DNA of 64,000 nucleotides from Bacteroidales bacterium (GCA_017501525.1 JAFVWT010000017.1:1-64000); one strand, 5' to 3'; numbered from the stretch's first letter, positions 10,698-20,181 are shown. Notes: generated by a model not told the origin, from the sequence alone. Program-made: numbers and translations.

Positions 10698-13600
10698 TGT
10701 AAACACCCTCCTTAATTATTTTATCCAATCTTACCAAACGGACTGCCACCTGCTCCAACACATCATCATCCTTTCCAGAAGGAATATATTCATCCTTAAT
10801 ACTTTTAAAAGTGGCTTCTGCCTGTTCATAGTCCCCTCTTTCAGCAAAGGCATCACCAAGGAGAATAAAGCTTTTTGCCAACCAATACATTTGATTTGTC
10901 GCTGAGTCAGAGAAAGCATACACCATATTTTCAACTTCCTCAAACTCGCCATTATCAAAGGCATCCTGGATTAAGATATAAGTAGCCTCTGCGCCATAAG
11001 GCAAAAGTTTGTGTTGCGATACCTTTTTGAGAATATCAAGAGCTTTATCCCTTTGTCCTACAGCAATGTAACTCTTTGCCATAATATAGTCGGTCTCTAT
11101 AATGTCATTTTCGGACTTGGCCGGCAGATCATGCATAATCGATGCAGCCTCGATAGCAGACTGATATTTATGGTCATAGAAATAAGAACGCATCATTCCC
11201 AAGACCGCTAAATATTTATTGTTACCCAATTGGGCTACCTCGTAAAGAGATAGATAGCCATTAGCTGATTCAGCATATTTCTCCATCGAGTAACAAATGT
11301 TCGAATAATTGAGCAGCGATAATTCTGCAAAAGAGCCATCACCGCTCTTTACTACCTTAAGATATTCCTCTGCTGCAGCCTCCTTTTTACCCAATTCAGA
11401 AAGGGTTTGGGCCAGATAGAAGTGCGCCAATGAGGCTTTCATACCATTGGGATATTTTTCCAAAAAAGAATTCAATGACTTGAGCGCCTGCTGATAATCT
11501 CCTGATAGGAAAACCTGTTCGGCCGCATTAAAATATACCAGTTCCCGATCATTTTCATCCTTCTGCCCCGAACGCCCCACTTTCTCAAGATAAGCAAGAT
11601 ATTCATCGGGCTTATTCTGAAGAAGATAAACACTTTCAATGATTGCGAGGGCATCGTCCGACTCTTCACTCAAAGGGAACTCCTCTACAATACGGGTCAA
11701 ATATTCCATAGCCTCTTTATAATTTAAGTTGTTCACCTCCAACATCCCCAATTCCAACAAAGCCTTTGTATTATAAAGAGGGTTATTAACCTGCTCCAAT
11801 AAATACTCAAAACACTCTTCTGCCTTCTTTTTTTCATCCACCTGGACATAAGTACGACCCAACTCATAAACCGCTTTGGGATAAATAGAAGATTTGTCAT
11901 CCTTGCCATATATTGTCTCCAAAATTGATATTTTCTTGGAGTAATCAGAAATCAGTCCATACGAGACTGCACACTGATAAGCGGCATATACGACCAAATC
12001 CGACTTGTAATTCACAATGGAAACCTGCTCATACATGGCAGCCGCCTTCTGATATTCCCTCATCATAAAATAACAGTCAGCGATTCTTATTTCACACTCA
12101 AGGATCAAATCCATATTTGTATAATGCTGACCGATAAACTGTTGAAACCAATTCAAAGCTTCATTGTATTCCCCCTTTTTGAAATAAGCATATCCTAAAT
12201 TAAAGAAAATTAGAGGATACTCCTTTGCCGTTCTGAATTTGGTAGTATTATACAATCCCTTATTGATTCTTATAGCCTCATCAAAATTATCAAGCCAATA
12301 ATTTGATTCAGCACACCAGAATTTCGCAAGGTTTGTAAGTTCCTGATTATAATAGCCATGCTTCAAAGAAAGCTGAAACTCATCTATAGCGCTAGCAAAG
12401 GACCCCATTTCAAAAAGTTGCATTCCTCTCAGAAATGCTGCCTTTTGGAAATTCAGTTCCATTTCAGGGGCAAGATGCTTGATATTGTTCAAAGCCATGA
12501 TTGCCCCTTTATAATTTTTTGATAACAGGTACGATGTCGCAATATATGAATATATCTCATCTGAACGTCCCGAATCGGGATAGCGTTCCAAATAATTTTG
12601 AAAAGGGGCAATATCTGCATTAAGGTCAAATGAAAGTTTTGCAAAATTGAAGAAAGATTCCTCGGTAATAGTTTCATCGCACCGCATTTCTGATGCGACC
12701 TTATAGTTTTCCATCGCCTTATTCTTATTCTTGAGATTCAGATAAGAGTTTGCAATATGGAAATAAGAACTTTGGGTAAGGGTATCTTCTGATGACACCA
12801 CTTTCATAAATGCATCTATTGCTGCATAGTAAGAATCTAACGAGTATGATATAACCCCAAAATAGTAATTATCTTTACGAGTGAGCTCTTTTCCGGAAGA
12901 AGAGTATTTCTCAAACCATTTTTTTGCTTCTTGAGGTTTTTCCATAGCAAAATATGCCTGGGAGACGATCCGCGCAACCTTGGACTTCATTTCTGATTCC
13001 ACCACATTGAGGACAGCCTCTCCATTCTGCACCACATAGTCATAATCTTTAAGCATGAGGTAGGACTCCAATGTATACAATTGACACAGAGGGGCATAGA
13101 AATCATCACTACTATTCTTTTCAAAAAATGAAAGAGCCTTATGGAATTCCCCATTCATAAAAGCTATATAGCCGGAGTAATAGGTCGCAGGGAGTTCATA
13201 TTTGTTTTTCTTCATTTTCAATAATTGCTCAAAACCACGTTCTGCCTCCTTGTTTCTACCTACTCGCAGCTGAGAGAATGACAACTCAAACAAATAGTCC
13301 TTTCTCTCATCAGATGAAAGATATTCGGGATTGACTCCTTGAAGAATGTCTACAACAATTGGATATTGACCGGCATTGAAATAGTGGTGAGCCTGAAGCA
13401 GTTTTGCTTTGGAAAGTTCCGGTGCAGGACCATACCTGTCTTCAAGTTCCATTACCAACGCATCCATGTCCGGGCTTCCCATCTTGATGTTGCAGAAAAC
13501 ATAATAAGACTCTATCAGTGAACGTTCCAATCGCGACATGTTTGGAAAATCACTTTTTATTGAAACTATTTCATCGCATGCAGCAGAAAACATATTATTT

Positions 13601-13749
13601 TCATACAGCTCAGAGACCTTGCGGAATCTGCTTTTAAAATCATTCAATCCGGATGCTAAAATGCTATTTCCAAGGAAGATGGAAAAAAATACGAAGGAGA
13701 GAATACTTAATACTATCTTTTTCACGTCAATAATATTGGGGGATTCCAA
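10690..13749 (-). CDS. Large exported tetratricopeptide-repeat protein
   Basis: Protein of 1019 residues with an N-terminal hydrophobic signal segment and then nearly continuous TPR-like helical repeats. Examples are YYFGVISYSLDSYYAAIDAF, FFNLGYAYFKKGEYNEALNW and AHFYLAQTLSELGKKEAAAE. TPR solenoids of this size are protein-interaction scaffolds, here probably periplasmic and working with the beta-barrel encoded next. The start may be the ATG at 13749 or a GTG at 13725; the GTG gives a cleaner signal peptide beginning V/MKKIVLSIL. The promoter proposed for it is the gene-proximal unit of repeat array 1 (-7 box at 13834-13841). Confidence 0.85.
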   Translation of the reverse strand: MESPNIIDVKKIVLSILSFVFFSIFLGNSILASGLNDFKSRFRKVSELYENNMFSAACDEIVSIKSDFPNMSRLERSLIESYYVFCNIKMGSPDMDALVMELEDRYGPAPELSKAKLLQAHHYFNAGQYPIVVDILQGVNPEYLSSDERKDYLFELSFSQLRVGRNKEAERGFEQLLKMKKNKYELPATYYSGYIAFMNGEFHKALSFFEKNSSDDFYAPLCQLYTLESYLMLKDYDYVVQNGEAVLNVVESEMKSKVARIVSQAYFAMEKPQEAKKWFEKYSSSGKELTRKDNYYFGVISYSLDSYYAAIDAFMKVVSSEDTLTQSSYFHIANSYLNLKNKNKAMENYKVASEMRCDETITEESFFNFAKLSFDLNADIAPFQNYLERYPDSGRSDEIYSYIATSYLLSKNYKGAIMALNNIKHLAPEMELNFQKAAFLRGMQLFEMGSFASAIDEFQLSLKHGYYNQELTNLAKFWCAESNYWLDNFDEAIRINKGLYNTTKFRTAKEYPLIFFNLGYAYFKKGEYNEALNWFQQFIGQHYTNMDLILECEIRIADCYFMMREYQKAAAMYEQVSIVNYKSDLVVYAAYQCAVSYGLISDYSKKISILETIYGKDDKSSIYPKAVYELGRTYVQVDEKKKAEECFEYLLEQVNNPLYNTKALLELGMLEVNNLNYKEAMEYLTRIVEEFPLSEESDDALAIIESVYLLQNKPDEYLAYLEKVGRSGQKDENDRELVYFNAAEQVFLSGDYQQALKSLNSFLEKYPNGMKASLAHFYLAQTLSELGKKEAAAEEYLKVVKSGDGSFAELSLLNYSNICYSMEKYAESANGYLSLYEVAQLGNNKYLAVLGMMRSYFYDHKYQSAIEAASIMHDLPAKSENDIIETDYIMAKSYIAVGQRDKALDILKKVSQHKLLPYGAEATYILIQDAFDNGEFEEVENMVYAFSDSATNQMYWLAKSFILLGDAFAERGDYEQAEATFKSIKDEYIPSGKDDDVLEQVAVRLVRLDKIIKEGVYNE

Positions 13750-13833
13750 TATAGTCCCCGTTTAAAAATTCCAATAATGCTAAACGCAATAAATCACCTG
13801 CAAAGTAATCTATAGTGCGAACAATTATTATCA

Positions 13834-14267
13834 CAAACATACCTGAAAACGAGCGAAAAACAAAGCCACAACCTTAATTTTCACAACGAATGCAGCAATA
13901 TTTCTGTTGTTTTGACAAATATACGAAGAAGCGAGTGAAAAGCAAAGCCCTAAGCTTTGATTTTCCCAACGAGCGCCGAAGTATTTCTATCCTGTTAGGG
14001 GTAAATATACAAAGAAGCGAGTGAAAAGCAAAGCCCTAAGCTTTGATTTTCCCAACGAGCGCCGAAGTATTTCTATCCTGTTAGGGGTAAATATACAAAG
14101 AAGCGAGTGAAAAGCAAACCTCCAAGGTTTGATTTTTACAACGAGCGCCGCAGTATTTCTATCCCATCAGGGATAAATATACGAAGAAGCGAGTGAAAAG
14201 CAAAGCCCTAAGCTTTGATTTTCCCAACGAGCGCCGCAGTATTTCTATCCCTCCAGGGATAAATAAT
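13834..14267 (-). repeat. Tandem 86-base promoter-like repeat array 1
   Basis: Units recur with -7-like boxes at 13834, 13916, 14002, 14088, 14174 and 14260 (intervals 82, 86, 86, 86, 86), all on the minus strand, facing the TPR gene. The two gene-proximal boxes are TATGTTTG and TATATTTG; the next three are TATATTTA and the last is degenerate. Upstream TTTG lies 19 bases before the gene-proximal boxes. Each unit holds a dyad of the type CAAAGC-N5-GCTTTG; one copy (14115-14131) reads CAAACC-N5-GGTTTG, a compensated change. A second dyad lies just after each internal box, for example TATCCC-N4-GGGATA. Related to arrays 2 and 3. Confidence 0.85.
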
Positions 14268-14289
14268 AGGAATAAAATTCAATTTTGCG

Positions 14290-14297
14290 TATGTTTG
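14290..14297 (+). promoter_or_regulatory. Possible -7 box of ftsE
   Basis: TATGTTTG fits TAnnTTTG and lies 30 bases before the ftsE ATG, just outside the repeat array and facing the opposite way. No clear TTTG is found at the -33 distance. Confidence 0.4.
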
Positions 14298-14327
14298 TAA
14301 AATATAATTACAGAGCCATCTTACATT

Positions 14328-15053
14328 ATGGAGCATACCGACACAATGCCAATAATTCAGTTTGAGAATGTAAATATCTCTAATAGTGGAAACATAGTAA
14401 TTTCCGACCTCAATCTGACTATAGAAAAAGGTGAATTTATCTACATCATTGGAAAGGTAGGTAGTGGAAAGACTTCAATAATCAGATCGATGATTGGGGA
14501 AATTCCCATCAAACAAGGATACGCAAGGATTGGGAAATTCCAACTGCATAAACTCAAAAAAAGGGAGATTCCTTACTTGAGAAGAAAAATAGGGGTCATT
14601 TTTCAGGACTTACAACTTCTTACTGACAGGACAGTATATGAAAATCTCCAATTTGTACTCAGAGCCACAGGATGGGATGACAAGAAACTTATTGATGCCA
14701 CAATTTCCCAAGTTCTGGAAGATGTAGGAATGAGCCACAAAGGGAATAACAAACCACATCAACTCTCCGGAGGTGAACAACAGCGTGTTGCTATTGCCAG
14801 AGCATTACTGAACACACCAGAAATAATATTGGCCGATGAGCCTACTGCGAACCTCGACAATGACACCACAAAAGAGATTATGGAATTGTTTATGAAGATC
14901 AACAAGCAGCAGGGACCTACTATAATTATGGTAACTCACAACAAGACGTTGCTCAAAGATTACCCAGGGAAGACATATCTTTGCGAAAGGATGTCCTGTA
15001 CCCCAATGAAAGATTTTTCAGAGATAGAGATTGACTTTTCAGACTTCTTATAA
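14328..15053 (+). CDS. ftsE: Cell-division ABC transporter ATP-binding protein FtsE
   Basis: 241-residue ABC ATPase. Walker A is GKVGSGKTS, the Q-loop region is GVIFQDLQLLTDRTVYENL, the signature is LSGGEQQRVAIARALL and Walker B is IILADEP followed by TANLD. The phrase FQDLQLLTDRTVYENL is characteristic of FtsE, which with FtsX regulates septal peptidoglycan hydrolysis at the inner membrane. No ftsX lies next to it here; nth follows after 11 bases. The C-terminal tail beyond residue 215 is longer and acidic. Other short LolD/MacB-type ATPases cannot be fully excluded. Confidence 0.8.
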   Translation: MEHTDTMPIIQFENVNISNSGNIVISDLNLTIEKGEFIYIIGKVGSGKTSIIRSMIGEIPIKQGYARIGKFQLHKLKKREIPYLRRKIGVIFQDLQLLTDRTVYENLQFVLRATGWDDKKLIDATISQVLEDVGMSHKGNNKPHQLSGGEQQRVAIARALLNTPEIILADEPTANLDNDTTKEIMELFMKINKQQGPTIIMVTHNKTLLKDYPGKTYLCERMSCTPMKDFSEIEIDFSDFL

Positions 15054-15064
15054 CAGCTCAAAAG

Positions 15065-15709
15065 ATGAAAAGAAAAATTACATTAAAAGAGAAATATAAA
15101 GGAATAATCGAATGGTTTGAGCAGAACATGCCGGTTGCCCAGTCTGAGTTGAACTACAATAATGGTTACCAGCTGATCGTAGCTGTTATACTTTCAGCTC
15201 AATGCACAGACAAACGGGTAAATATAGTAACACCATCCCTATTTTTGAAATATCCCGATTTCGACTCACTGTCACAAGCACAGTTTGAAGAACTCTTTCC
15301 TCTTATAAAGTCAATCTCATACCCAAACAGTAAAACTCGCCACCTTATAGAGATGGCAAAAAAGATAAGAGAAGATTTTGACGGAATAATCCCATCTGAA
15401 ATAGATTTACTTACAACAATTCCAGGAGTAGGTAGAAAAACAGCAAATGTAGTAGCATCAATCCTCTATGACAAGCCCGTCATAGCTGTTGATACACATG
15501 TTCATAGAATCTCCAACAGATTGGGACTATCTAAAGGGACTACTCCTGAAAAGGTGGAAAAAGACCTGACCAGACAAATTCCCTTAGAGAAAAGAGCCAT
15601 TGCCCATCATTGGCTGATACTCCATGGAAGATATGTATGCACTGCGAGAAAGCCCAAATGTCAATCATGCGGATTACAACAATGGTGTTCATCCTTTCCT
15701 CTTGGATGA
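15065..15709 (+). CDS. nth: Endonuclease III (DNA glycosylase / AP lyase)
   Basis: 214-residue base-excision repair enzyme acting on oxidised pyrimidines. The helix-hairpin-helix LLTTIPGVGRKTANVVAS contains the catalytic Lys, and the catalytic Asp lies in VDTHVHRISNRLGL. The C-terminal 4Fe-4S motif C-x6-C-x2-C-x5-C is complete (CTARKPKC, CQSC, CGLQQWC). It starts 11 bases after ftsE, so co-transcription is likely. Its last 49 bases overlap the convergent xerD gene. Confidence 0.95.
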   Translation: MKRKITLKEKYKGIIEWFEQNMPVAQSELNYNNGYQLIVAVILSAQCTDKRVNIVTPSLFLKYPDFDSLSQAQFEELFPLIKSISYPNSKTRHLIEMAKKIREDFDGIIPSEIDLLTTIPGVGRKTANVVASILYDKPVIAVDTHVHRISNRLGLSKGTTPEKVEKDLTRQIPLEKRAIAHHWLILHGRYVCTARKPKCQSCGLQQWCSSFPLG

Positions 15710-16584
15710 TATTTTATAATTCCCTCCTGCCATCTGGCTGCACTGATATGAGTATAAATTTCTGTAGTTAAAATGCTTTCATGCCCCAACATTTGCTGGA
15801 CAGTTCTAAGATCCGCCCCATTTTCCACAAGATGCGTGGCAAAAGTATGTCTGAATGTATGAGGAGAAATTTCTTTTCTTATTCCAGCCAATTCAGCCTG
15901 AGTTTTAACTATATAAAAAACCATTACTCTTGACAGTTTTGTCCCCCTTCGATTTAAGAAAAGAACATCTTCATTACCCCTTGCCCATCTACGGGGATGC
16001 GACAAATACAACTCGAGCGCCTTTTTGGCATAATCACCCAAAGGAACAAGCCTCTCCTTGTTTCCTTTTCCTACAACTCTAAGAAAGGCTTCTCTCATAA
16101 ACACATCAGAGAGCCGAAGATTTACAAGCTCGCTGACCCTCAACCCACAAGAGTAAAGAAGTTCCAGAATAGCCTTATTTCTATGCCCCTCAGGCATTGA
16201 CAAATCAACTGAGTCAATTATAGAAGTGACCTCTTCAATGGAAAGTACCTCGGGAATATATCGTCCGATCTTGGGAGAACCCAGACGTTCACTTGGATTC
16301 TCACTTATAAGCTGTTCGAGTTCGAGGAACCTGAAAAAACTACGCAACGAACTGACAATGCGCGATTGGCTCCGTTTTGAGATATTGGCCATTACTTGAG
16401 ATTGAAGAAAATCCTGGAGATTTTCAAGAGTTACTGACCGAAAAGGGGTATCCCGACCGACAAATTCTGCCAATTTTTCTATATCAGAACAATAGGAATC
16501 AATAGTATTTTGAGATAGAGCCCTCTCAATACGTAAGTACGTCTTATAGGCAACAATAGTTATATCCCACTTATTATTAGACAT
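15661..16584 (-). CDS. xerD: Site-specific tyrosine recombinase XerD
   Basis: 307-residue tyrosine recombinase: N-terminal SAM-like core-binding domain (residues about 8-90) and a catalytic domain with Arg in SCGLRVSEL, Lys in VGKGNKERLVPLG, HTFRHTFATHLV, the second His in LGHESILTTEIYTH, and Tyr within IYTH. Length and motifs fit the chromosome-dimer-resolving XerD rather than a phage integrase. The start ATG at 16584 is one base after the encoded CCA end of tRNA-Arg, so the mRNA probably begins at the processed tRNA 3' end or has no leader. The 3' end overlaps nth by 49 bases. Confidence 0.88.
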   Translation of the reverse strand: MSNNKWDITIVAYKTYLRIERALSQNTIDSYCSDIEKLAEFVGRDTPFRSVTLENLQDFLQSQVMANISKRSQSRIVSSLRSFFRFLELEQLISENPSERLGSPKIGRYIPEVLSIEEVTSIIDSVDLSMPEGHRNKAILELLYSCGLRVSELVNLRLSDVFMREAFLRVVGKGNKERLVPLGDYAKKALELYLSHPRRWARGNEDVLFLNRRGTKLSRVMVFYIVKTQAELAGIRKEISPHTFRHTFATHLVENGADLRTVQQMLGHESILTTEIYTHISAARWQEGIIKYHPRGKDEHHCCNPHD

Positions 16585-16585
16585 T

Positions 16586-16660
16586 TGGTAGCCCCAACAG
16601 GACTCGAACCTGTATTTAAAGTTTAGGAAACTTTCGTTCTATCCCTTGAACTATAGGGCC
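16586..16660 (-). tRNA. tRNA-Arg (anticodon CCU)
   Basis: Cloverleaf on the minus strand: acceptor GGCCCTA pairs with TGGGGCT, D-arm GTTC-AAGGGATA-GAAC, anticodon arm AAAGT-TTCCTAA-ACTTT giving CCU, T-arm ACAGG-TTCGAGT-CCTGT, discriminator A and an encoded CCA (16586-16588). A -7 box TATCTTTG (16674-16681) overlaps the 3' end of plsX. The CCA is followed by one A and then the xerD ATG. Confidence 0.95.
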
Positions 16661-16665
16661 TTATT

Positions 16666-17607
16666 TCAGTTTGCAAAGATATTAAAATTATCAATTAAAT
16701 TACTCTTTAAGACCTCTTCTGCCTTAAAAATCATATTTGCAATTGCTTTAGGAGTAGATCTTCCATGACCTATTATCACAGCTGATGAAACTCCTAATAC
16801 AGGTGTCCCTCCATACAATTCATAATTGAACTGCTCCAGATATGAGTCCTTTATGGCTCTTTGCTCTACCATAGAGTATATTGACTCAGCCTGTTTTAGA
16901 AAAATATTTCCCGTAAAACCATCTGTAACCACGACATCTGCCAAATCGGGAAGGGTAAAAAGTTTGTCCGGTTCAATATTTCCAATAAAGTTCAAGTTTT
17001 CATTATCAGAAATAAGGGAATATGCCTCTTTCAATACAAGAGTACCTTTTTCCTTCTCTTCCCCAATATTGAGCAGTGCCACCTTTGGGTTATCCACCTT
17101 CATCACAGTCCGTGCATATACGCTACCGAGAAAAGCAAATTGAAGGAGGTTCTCAGGACGACACTCTGAATTGAATCCCACATCCAATAGTAAGACCTTC
17201 TTCCCATTCGGAAGAGGAAGTTCTACTGAGATGCAAGGTCGGTTAATTCTTCCGACAAGTTTCAGAATTGTAGAACAACCTGCCATCATCGCCCCTGTGT
17301 TTCCTGCGCTGGCAAAAGCATCAATCTCTCCATTGGCCAACATCTGAAATCCTCTCGATATGCTCGAATCCTTCTTTTTAATAAAAGAGGATACGGGATG
17401 ATCGGAGAATTCTATTACTTGGCTACAATTGACAACAACAAAACTACCGGGATTTATATTCCTCTCTTTGAGAATCCCGGTAATTGCTGTCTCATCCCCA
17501 AAAAGATATAACTTGATATCTTTGTGTTGGGATGCTTCCATCGCACCTAAAACAGCATAAAGAGGAGCATAATCCCCCCCCATTGCATCAAGGCCGATTC
17601 TGAGCAT
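16666..17607 (-). CDS. plsX: Phosphate acyltransferase PlsX
   Basis: 313-residue enzyme that makes acyl-phosphate from acyl-ACP at the start of phospholipid synthesis. The N-terminus IGLDAMGGDYAP, the internal SFIKKKDSSISRGFQMLANGEIDAF... region, SAGNTGAMMAGC and TDGFTGNIFLK are PlsX signatures. It is the third gene of a DUF177-rpmF-plsX operon, nine bases after rpmF. In many bacteria fabH follows; here the next genes are tRNA-Arg and xerD. Confidence 0.95.
   Translation of the reverse strand: MLRIGLDAMGGDYAPLYAVLGAMEASQHKDIKLYLFGDETAITGILKERNINPGSFVVVNCSQVIEFSDHPVSSFIKKKDSSISRGFQMLANGEIDAFASAGNTGAMMAGCSTILKLVGRINRPCISVELPLPNGKKVLLLDVGFNSECRPENLLQFAFLGSVYARTVMKVDNPKVALLNIGEEKEKGTLVLKEAYSLISDNENLNFIGNIEPDKLFTLPDLADVVVTDGFTGNIFLKQAESIYSMVEQRAIKDSYLEQFNYELYGGTPVLGVSSAVIIGHGRSTPKAIANMIFKAEEVLKSNLIDNFNIFAN
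16674..16681 (-). promoter_or_regulatory. -7 box of tRNA-Arg
   Basis: TATCTTTG on the minus strand, 13 bases before the tRNA 5' end and inside the last codons of plsX. It probably drives tRNA-Arg and xerD together. Confidence 0.5.
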
Positions 17608-17616
17608 TACAATAGA

Positions 17617-17799
17617 TTATTCTACGTTTTTCTGCACTAGAAGGCGTCCGCGATAATATCCGCATTCGGGACACACTCTGTGGTACAATACTGCTGCGCC
17701 ACAGTTTGAGCAAGTTGCCAATGTAGGTGCAGTAGCCTTATAGTGAGTTCTACGTTTGTCTCTACGTTGTTTTGAAAGTTTGTGTTTGGGATGTGCCAT
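17617..17799 (-). CDS. rpmF: 50S ribosomal protein L32
   Basis: 60-residue L32. N-terminus MAHPKHKLSKQRRDKRRTHY is typical, and two CxxC pairs (CSNCG and CPECG) form a zinc ribbon, so this is the zinc-binding form. It sits between DUF177 (20 bases upstream) and plsX, the usual arrangement linking ribosome and lipid synthesis genes. Confidence 0.95.
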   Translation of the reverse strand: MAHPKHKLSKQRRDKRRTHYKATAPTLATCSNCGAAVLYHRVCPECGYYRGRLLVQKNVE

Positions 17800-17819
17800 T
17801 TTATTCTAAATTTACTTTA

Positions 17820-18272
17820 CTATTTCAATATATCTTTCATTTTTTCCATCATGTCGGGATCACACTTTCCTTCAGGATGGACTTTTTTCAAAGGTAAATG
17901 GAGATTGACATAGTCATATATCAACTGACTGATGTCCAAGTCTCCCTGGTTACGGTCCATTACTATTACATCTTCACCTATCTGCTCATCATCCTCCTCA
18001 ACATACGAAGAAAACTGCACCGAAAAAGGACATTCGATAGCTACAGGCAATACCAAATCAGCCAAGCATCTATCACACCTAACCGTAACATCCCCATCAA
18101 TCCGGAGTTCCAATCCAATCCTTCCTTCGCCCTTATTGACCACAGCAACAACATCCAAATCTGCATCCGCGATGGTATCATTCTCGTATGCTTCGAAGAA
18201 ACTACCGTCTATTTTAGACTCAAATCTATGTTCTCCCTTGGACAAACCTTTTATCTCAATCCTGCAAGTCAT
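17820..18272 (-). CDS. DUF177 (YceD-like) protein
   Basis: 150-residue acidic protein of the YceD/DUF177 family, recognised by VTVRCDRCLADLVLPV (CxxC) and the acidic stretch that follows, and by its place directly before rpmF. In other bacteria and plants relatives act in 23S rRNA maturation. A -7 box TAACTTTG (minus, 18296-18303) lies 23 bases before the ATG, and a GGAGAG Shine-Dalgarno-like sequence directly precedes the start, which is rare in this genome. Confidence 0.88.
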   Translation of the reverse strand: MTCRIEIKGLSKGEHRFESKIDGSFFEAYENDTIADADLDVVAVVNKGEGRIGLELRIDGDVTVRCDRCLADLVLPVAIECPFSVQFSSYVEEDDEQIGEDVIVMDRNQGDLDISQLIYDYVNLHLPLKKVHPEGKCDPDMMEKMKDILK

Positions 18273-18295
18273 CTCTCCAAATTATTTAGGGGCGG

Positions 18296-18303
18296 CAAAG
18301 TTA
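18296..18303 (-). promoter_or_regulatory. -7 box of the DUF177-rpmF-plsX operon
   Basis: TAACTTTG on the minus strand fits TAnnTTTG and lies 23 bases upstream of the first ATG of the operon. Confidence 0.5.
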
Positions 18304-18323
18304 TAAAATTTTTTAGGATTAAA

Positions 18324-20123
18324 TCAACCTTTTCTCCGTTTTCTTTCGGTCTCATTCAAAATTATTTTGCGAATTCGCATAGAATTGGGGGTAACTTCCA
18401 CCAATTCATCCTCCTGAATGTACTCCAAAGCCTCTTCCAACGAAAATCTGATAGGTGGAGGCAACATAACTTTTTCATCAGAACCGGCAGCTCTCACATT
18501 TGTCAGTTTCTTTGTCTTACATATGTTGATTGCCAAATCATTTGCCCTTGTATGCTCTCCTACTACCTGTCCCTCATAAATATCTTCTCCAGGTGCGATG
18601 AAGAATCTACCCCTATCTTGAAGCTTATCCATTGCGTAAGCAACAGAAACTCCTGTTTCAAGAGAAATAAGAGACCCATTGTTTCTTTTCTCTATTTCAC
18701 CTTTAAACGGCTCGTAACCTTTAAATCTATGGGCCACCACAGCTTCACCCTGACTTGCGGTCATCAAATTGCTCCTCAATCCTATCAAACCCCTCGAAGG
18801 AATATCAAATTCCAAATGGGCCCTGTCTCCACGAGTCTCCATGTGCATCAATGCGGCTTTCCTACGGGTCGATATTTCAATAGCCTTTCCTACCATCTCC
18901 TCTGGAAGATCAATAGTCAAACACTCAACAGGCTCACATCTTACACCATTGATATTTTTATCCAATACTTTGGGTTGTCCAACCTGCAATTCAAAACCCT
19001 CTCTGCGCATTGTTTCAATTAGGATGGAAAGGTGAAGCACCCCTCTACCATATACTATAAAGGAATCGGCTGTCAAGCCATCCTTAACCCTGAGTGCAAG
19101 ATTCTTCTCAAGTTCCTTTTCAAGACGTTCCTTCAAATGGCGGGAGGTAACAAATTTACCTTCTTTACCAAAGAAAGGGGAATCGTTAATGGTGAATAGC
19201 ATACTCATAGTAGGTTCATCCACTGTAATCGGAGGCAACGCTTCAGGAAATTCTGCATCTGCAATAGTGTCTCCAATCTCAAAATCTTCAATACCTACTA
19301 CTGCACAGATATCTCCACACTCCACTTTTTCGGCACTCCTTTTTTCAAGTCCCTCAAAAATCATCAAATCCTTTATCTTCTGTTTTTGGAATGAGCCATC
19401 CTTTTTACAAAGAGTTATCTGCATTCCTGCTGTCAAAGTACCTCTATTTACTCTGCCGATAGCGATTCGTCCCACATATGGAGAATATTCCAATGATGAA
19501 ATCAACATTTGAGGAGTACCCTCATTGAATTCAGGTGCAGGAATCTCTTCGATTATGGTATCGAGCAATTCTGTAATATCACTGGTAGGATTCTTCCACG
19601 ATCTGGACATCCACCCATGCTTCGCACTTCCATAGATCGTTTTGAAATCCAATTGATTCTCAGTAGCATTTAGAGAAAACATCAAATCAAAAACTTGTTC
19701 ATTGACCTCATCAGGACGACAATTGGGTTTATCTACCTTATTTATAACAACGATAGGTTTCTTTCCCATTTCAATAGCCTTCTGCAACACAAATCTGGTC
19801 TGAGGCATTGTCCCTTCAAAAGCATCCACAAGAAGAAGGACTCCGTCCGTCATGTTAAGTACACGCTCCACTTCCCCACCGAAGTCCGAGTGTCCGGGAG
19901 TGTCTATTATATTGATTTTATGATCTTTGTATGGTACCGAAACATTCTTGGACAAAATAGTGATCCCCCTCTCCCGTTCAAGATCATTATTATCCAAAAT
20001 TAAATCCTTGCCCTGTTTTTCGTTACCTCTTACTATCTTCGCTTGATAAATCATTCTATCGACCAGAGTTGTCTTACCGTGGTCAACGTGGGCGATTATT
20101 GCTATATTTCTAATGTTCTGCAT
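18324..20123 (-). CDS. typA: Ribosome-binding GTPase TypA/BipA
   Basis: 599-residue translational GTPase. G1 is AHVDHGKTT, the switch I region ERERGITI, G3 [13 protein letters not shown]4 NKVDK and G5 GSAKHGW. Length and the C-terminal region ([38 protein letters not shown]) distinguish TypA from EF-G and LepA. It assists 50S assembly and stress responses. The minus-strand -7 box TATTTTTG (20134-20141) is only 10 bases before the ATG, giving a very short leader, and lies back to back with the guaA promoter. Confidence 0.96.
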   Translation of the reverse strand: MQNIRNIAIIAHVDHGKTTLVDRMIYQAKIVRGNEKQGKDLILDNNDLERERGITILSKNVSVPYKDHKINIIDTPGHSDFGGEVERVLNMTDGVLLLVDAFEGTMPQTRFVLQKAIEMGKKPIVVINKVDKPNCRPDEVNEQVFDLMFSLNATENQLDFKTIYGSAKHGWMSRSWKNPTSDITELLDTIIEEIPAPEFNEGTPQMLISSLEYSPYVGRIAIGRVNRGTLTAGMQITLCKKDGSFQKQKIKDLMIFEGLEKRSAEKVECGDICAVVGIEDFEIGDTIADAEFPEALPPITVDEPTMSMLFTINDSPFFGKEGKFVTSRHLKERLEKELEKNLALRVKDGLTADSFIVYGRGVLHLSILIETMRREGFELQVGQPKVLDKNINGVRCEPVECLTIDLPEEMVGKAIEISTRRKAALMHMETRGDRAHLEFDIPSRGLIGLRSNLMTASQGEAVVAHRFKGYEPFKGEIEKRNNGSLISLETGVSVAYAMDKLQDRGRFFIAPGEDIYEGQVVGEHTRANDLAINICKTKKLTNVRAAGSDEKVMLPPPIRFSLEEALEYIQEDELVEVTPNSMRIRKIILNETERKRRKG

Positions 20124-20133
20124 AATTAAAGCG

Positions 20134-20162
20134 CAAAAATAATCTAAATTTGATTACATTTG
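20134..20162. promoter_or_regulatory. Divergent typA/guaA promoter region
   Basis: In 58 bases between the two start codons there is a minus-strand TATTTTTG (20134-20141) for typA and a plus-strand TACATTTG (20155-20162) for guaA. Both fit TAnnTTTG. The close packing means the two promoters may compete. Confidence 0.5.
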
Positions 20163-20181
20163 CAGTTAAACTTAAAAAAAT

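Noticed and set aside
13834..14267. CRISPR array
   Set aside because: Period is regular, but whole units are repeated without unique spacers and no cas genes are present.
15661..16660. Prophage or island integrated at tRNA-Arg
   Set aside because: The tyrosine recombinase next to the tRNA has XerD length and motifs, and both sides carry conserved housekeeping genes with no element between.
17898..19022. 374-codon plus-strand ORF
   Set aside because: Antisense shadow of typA and DUF177, with no recognisable protein features.
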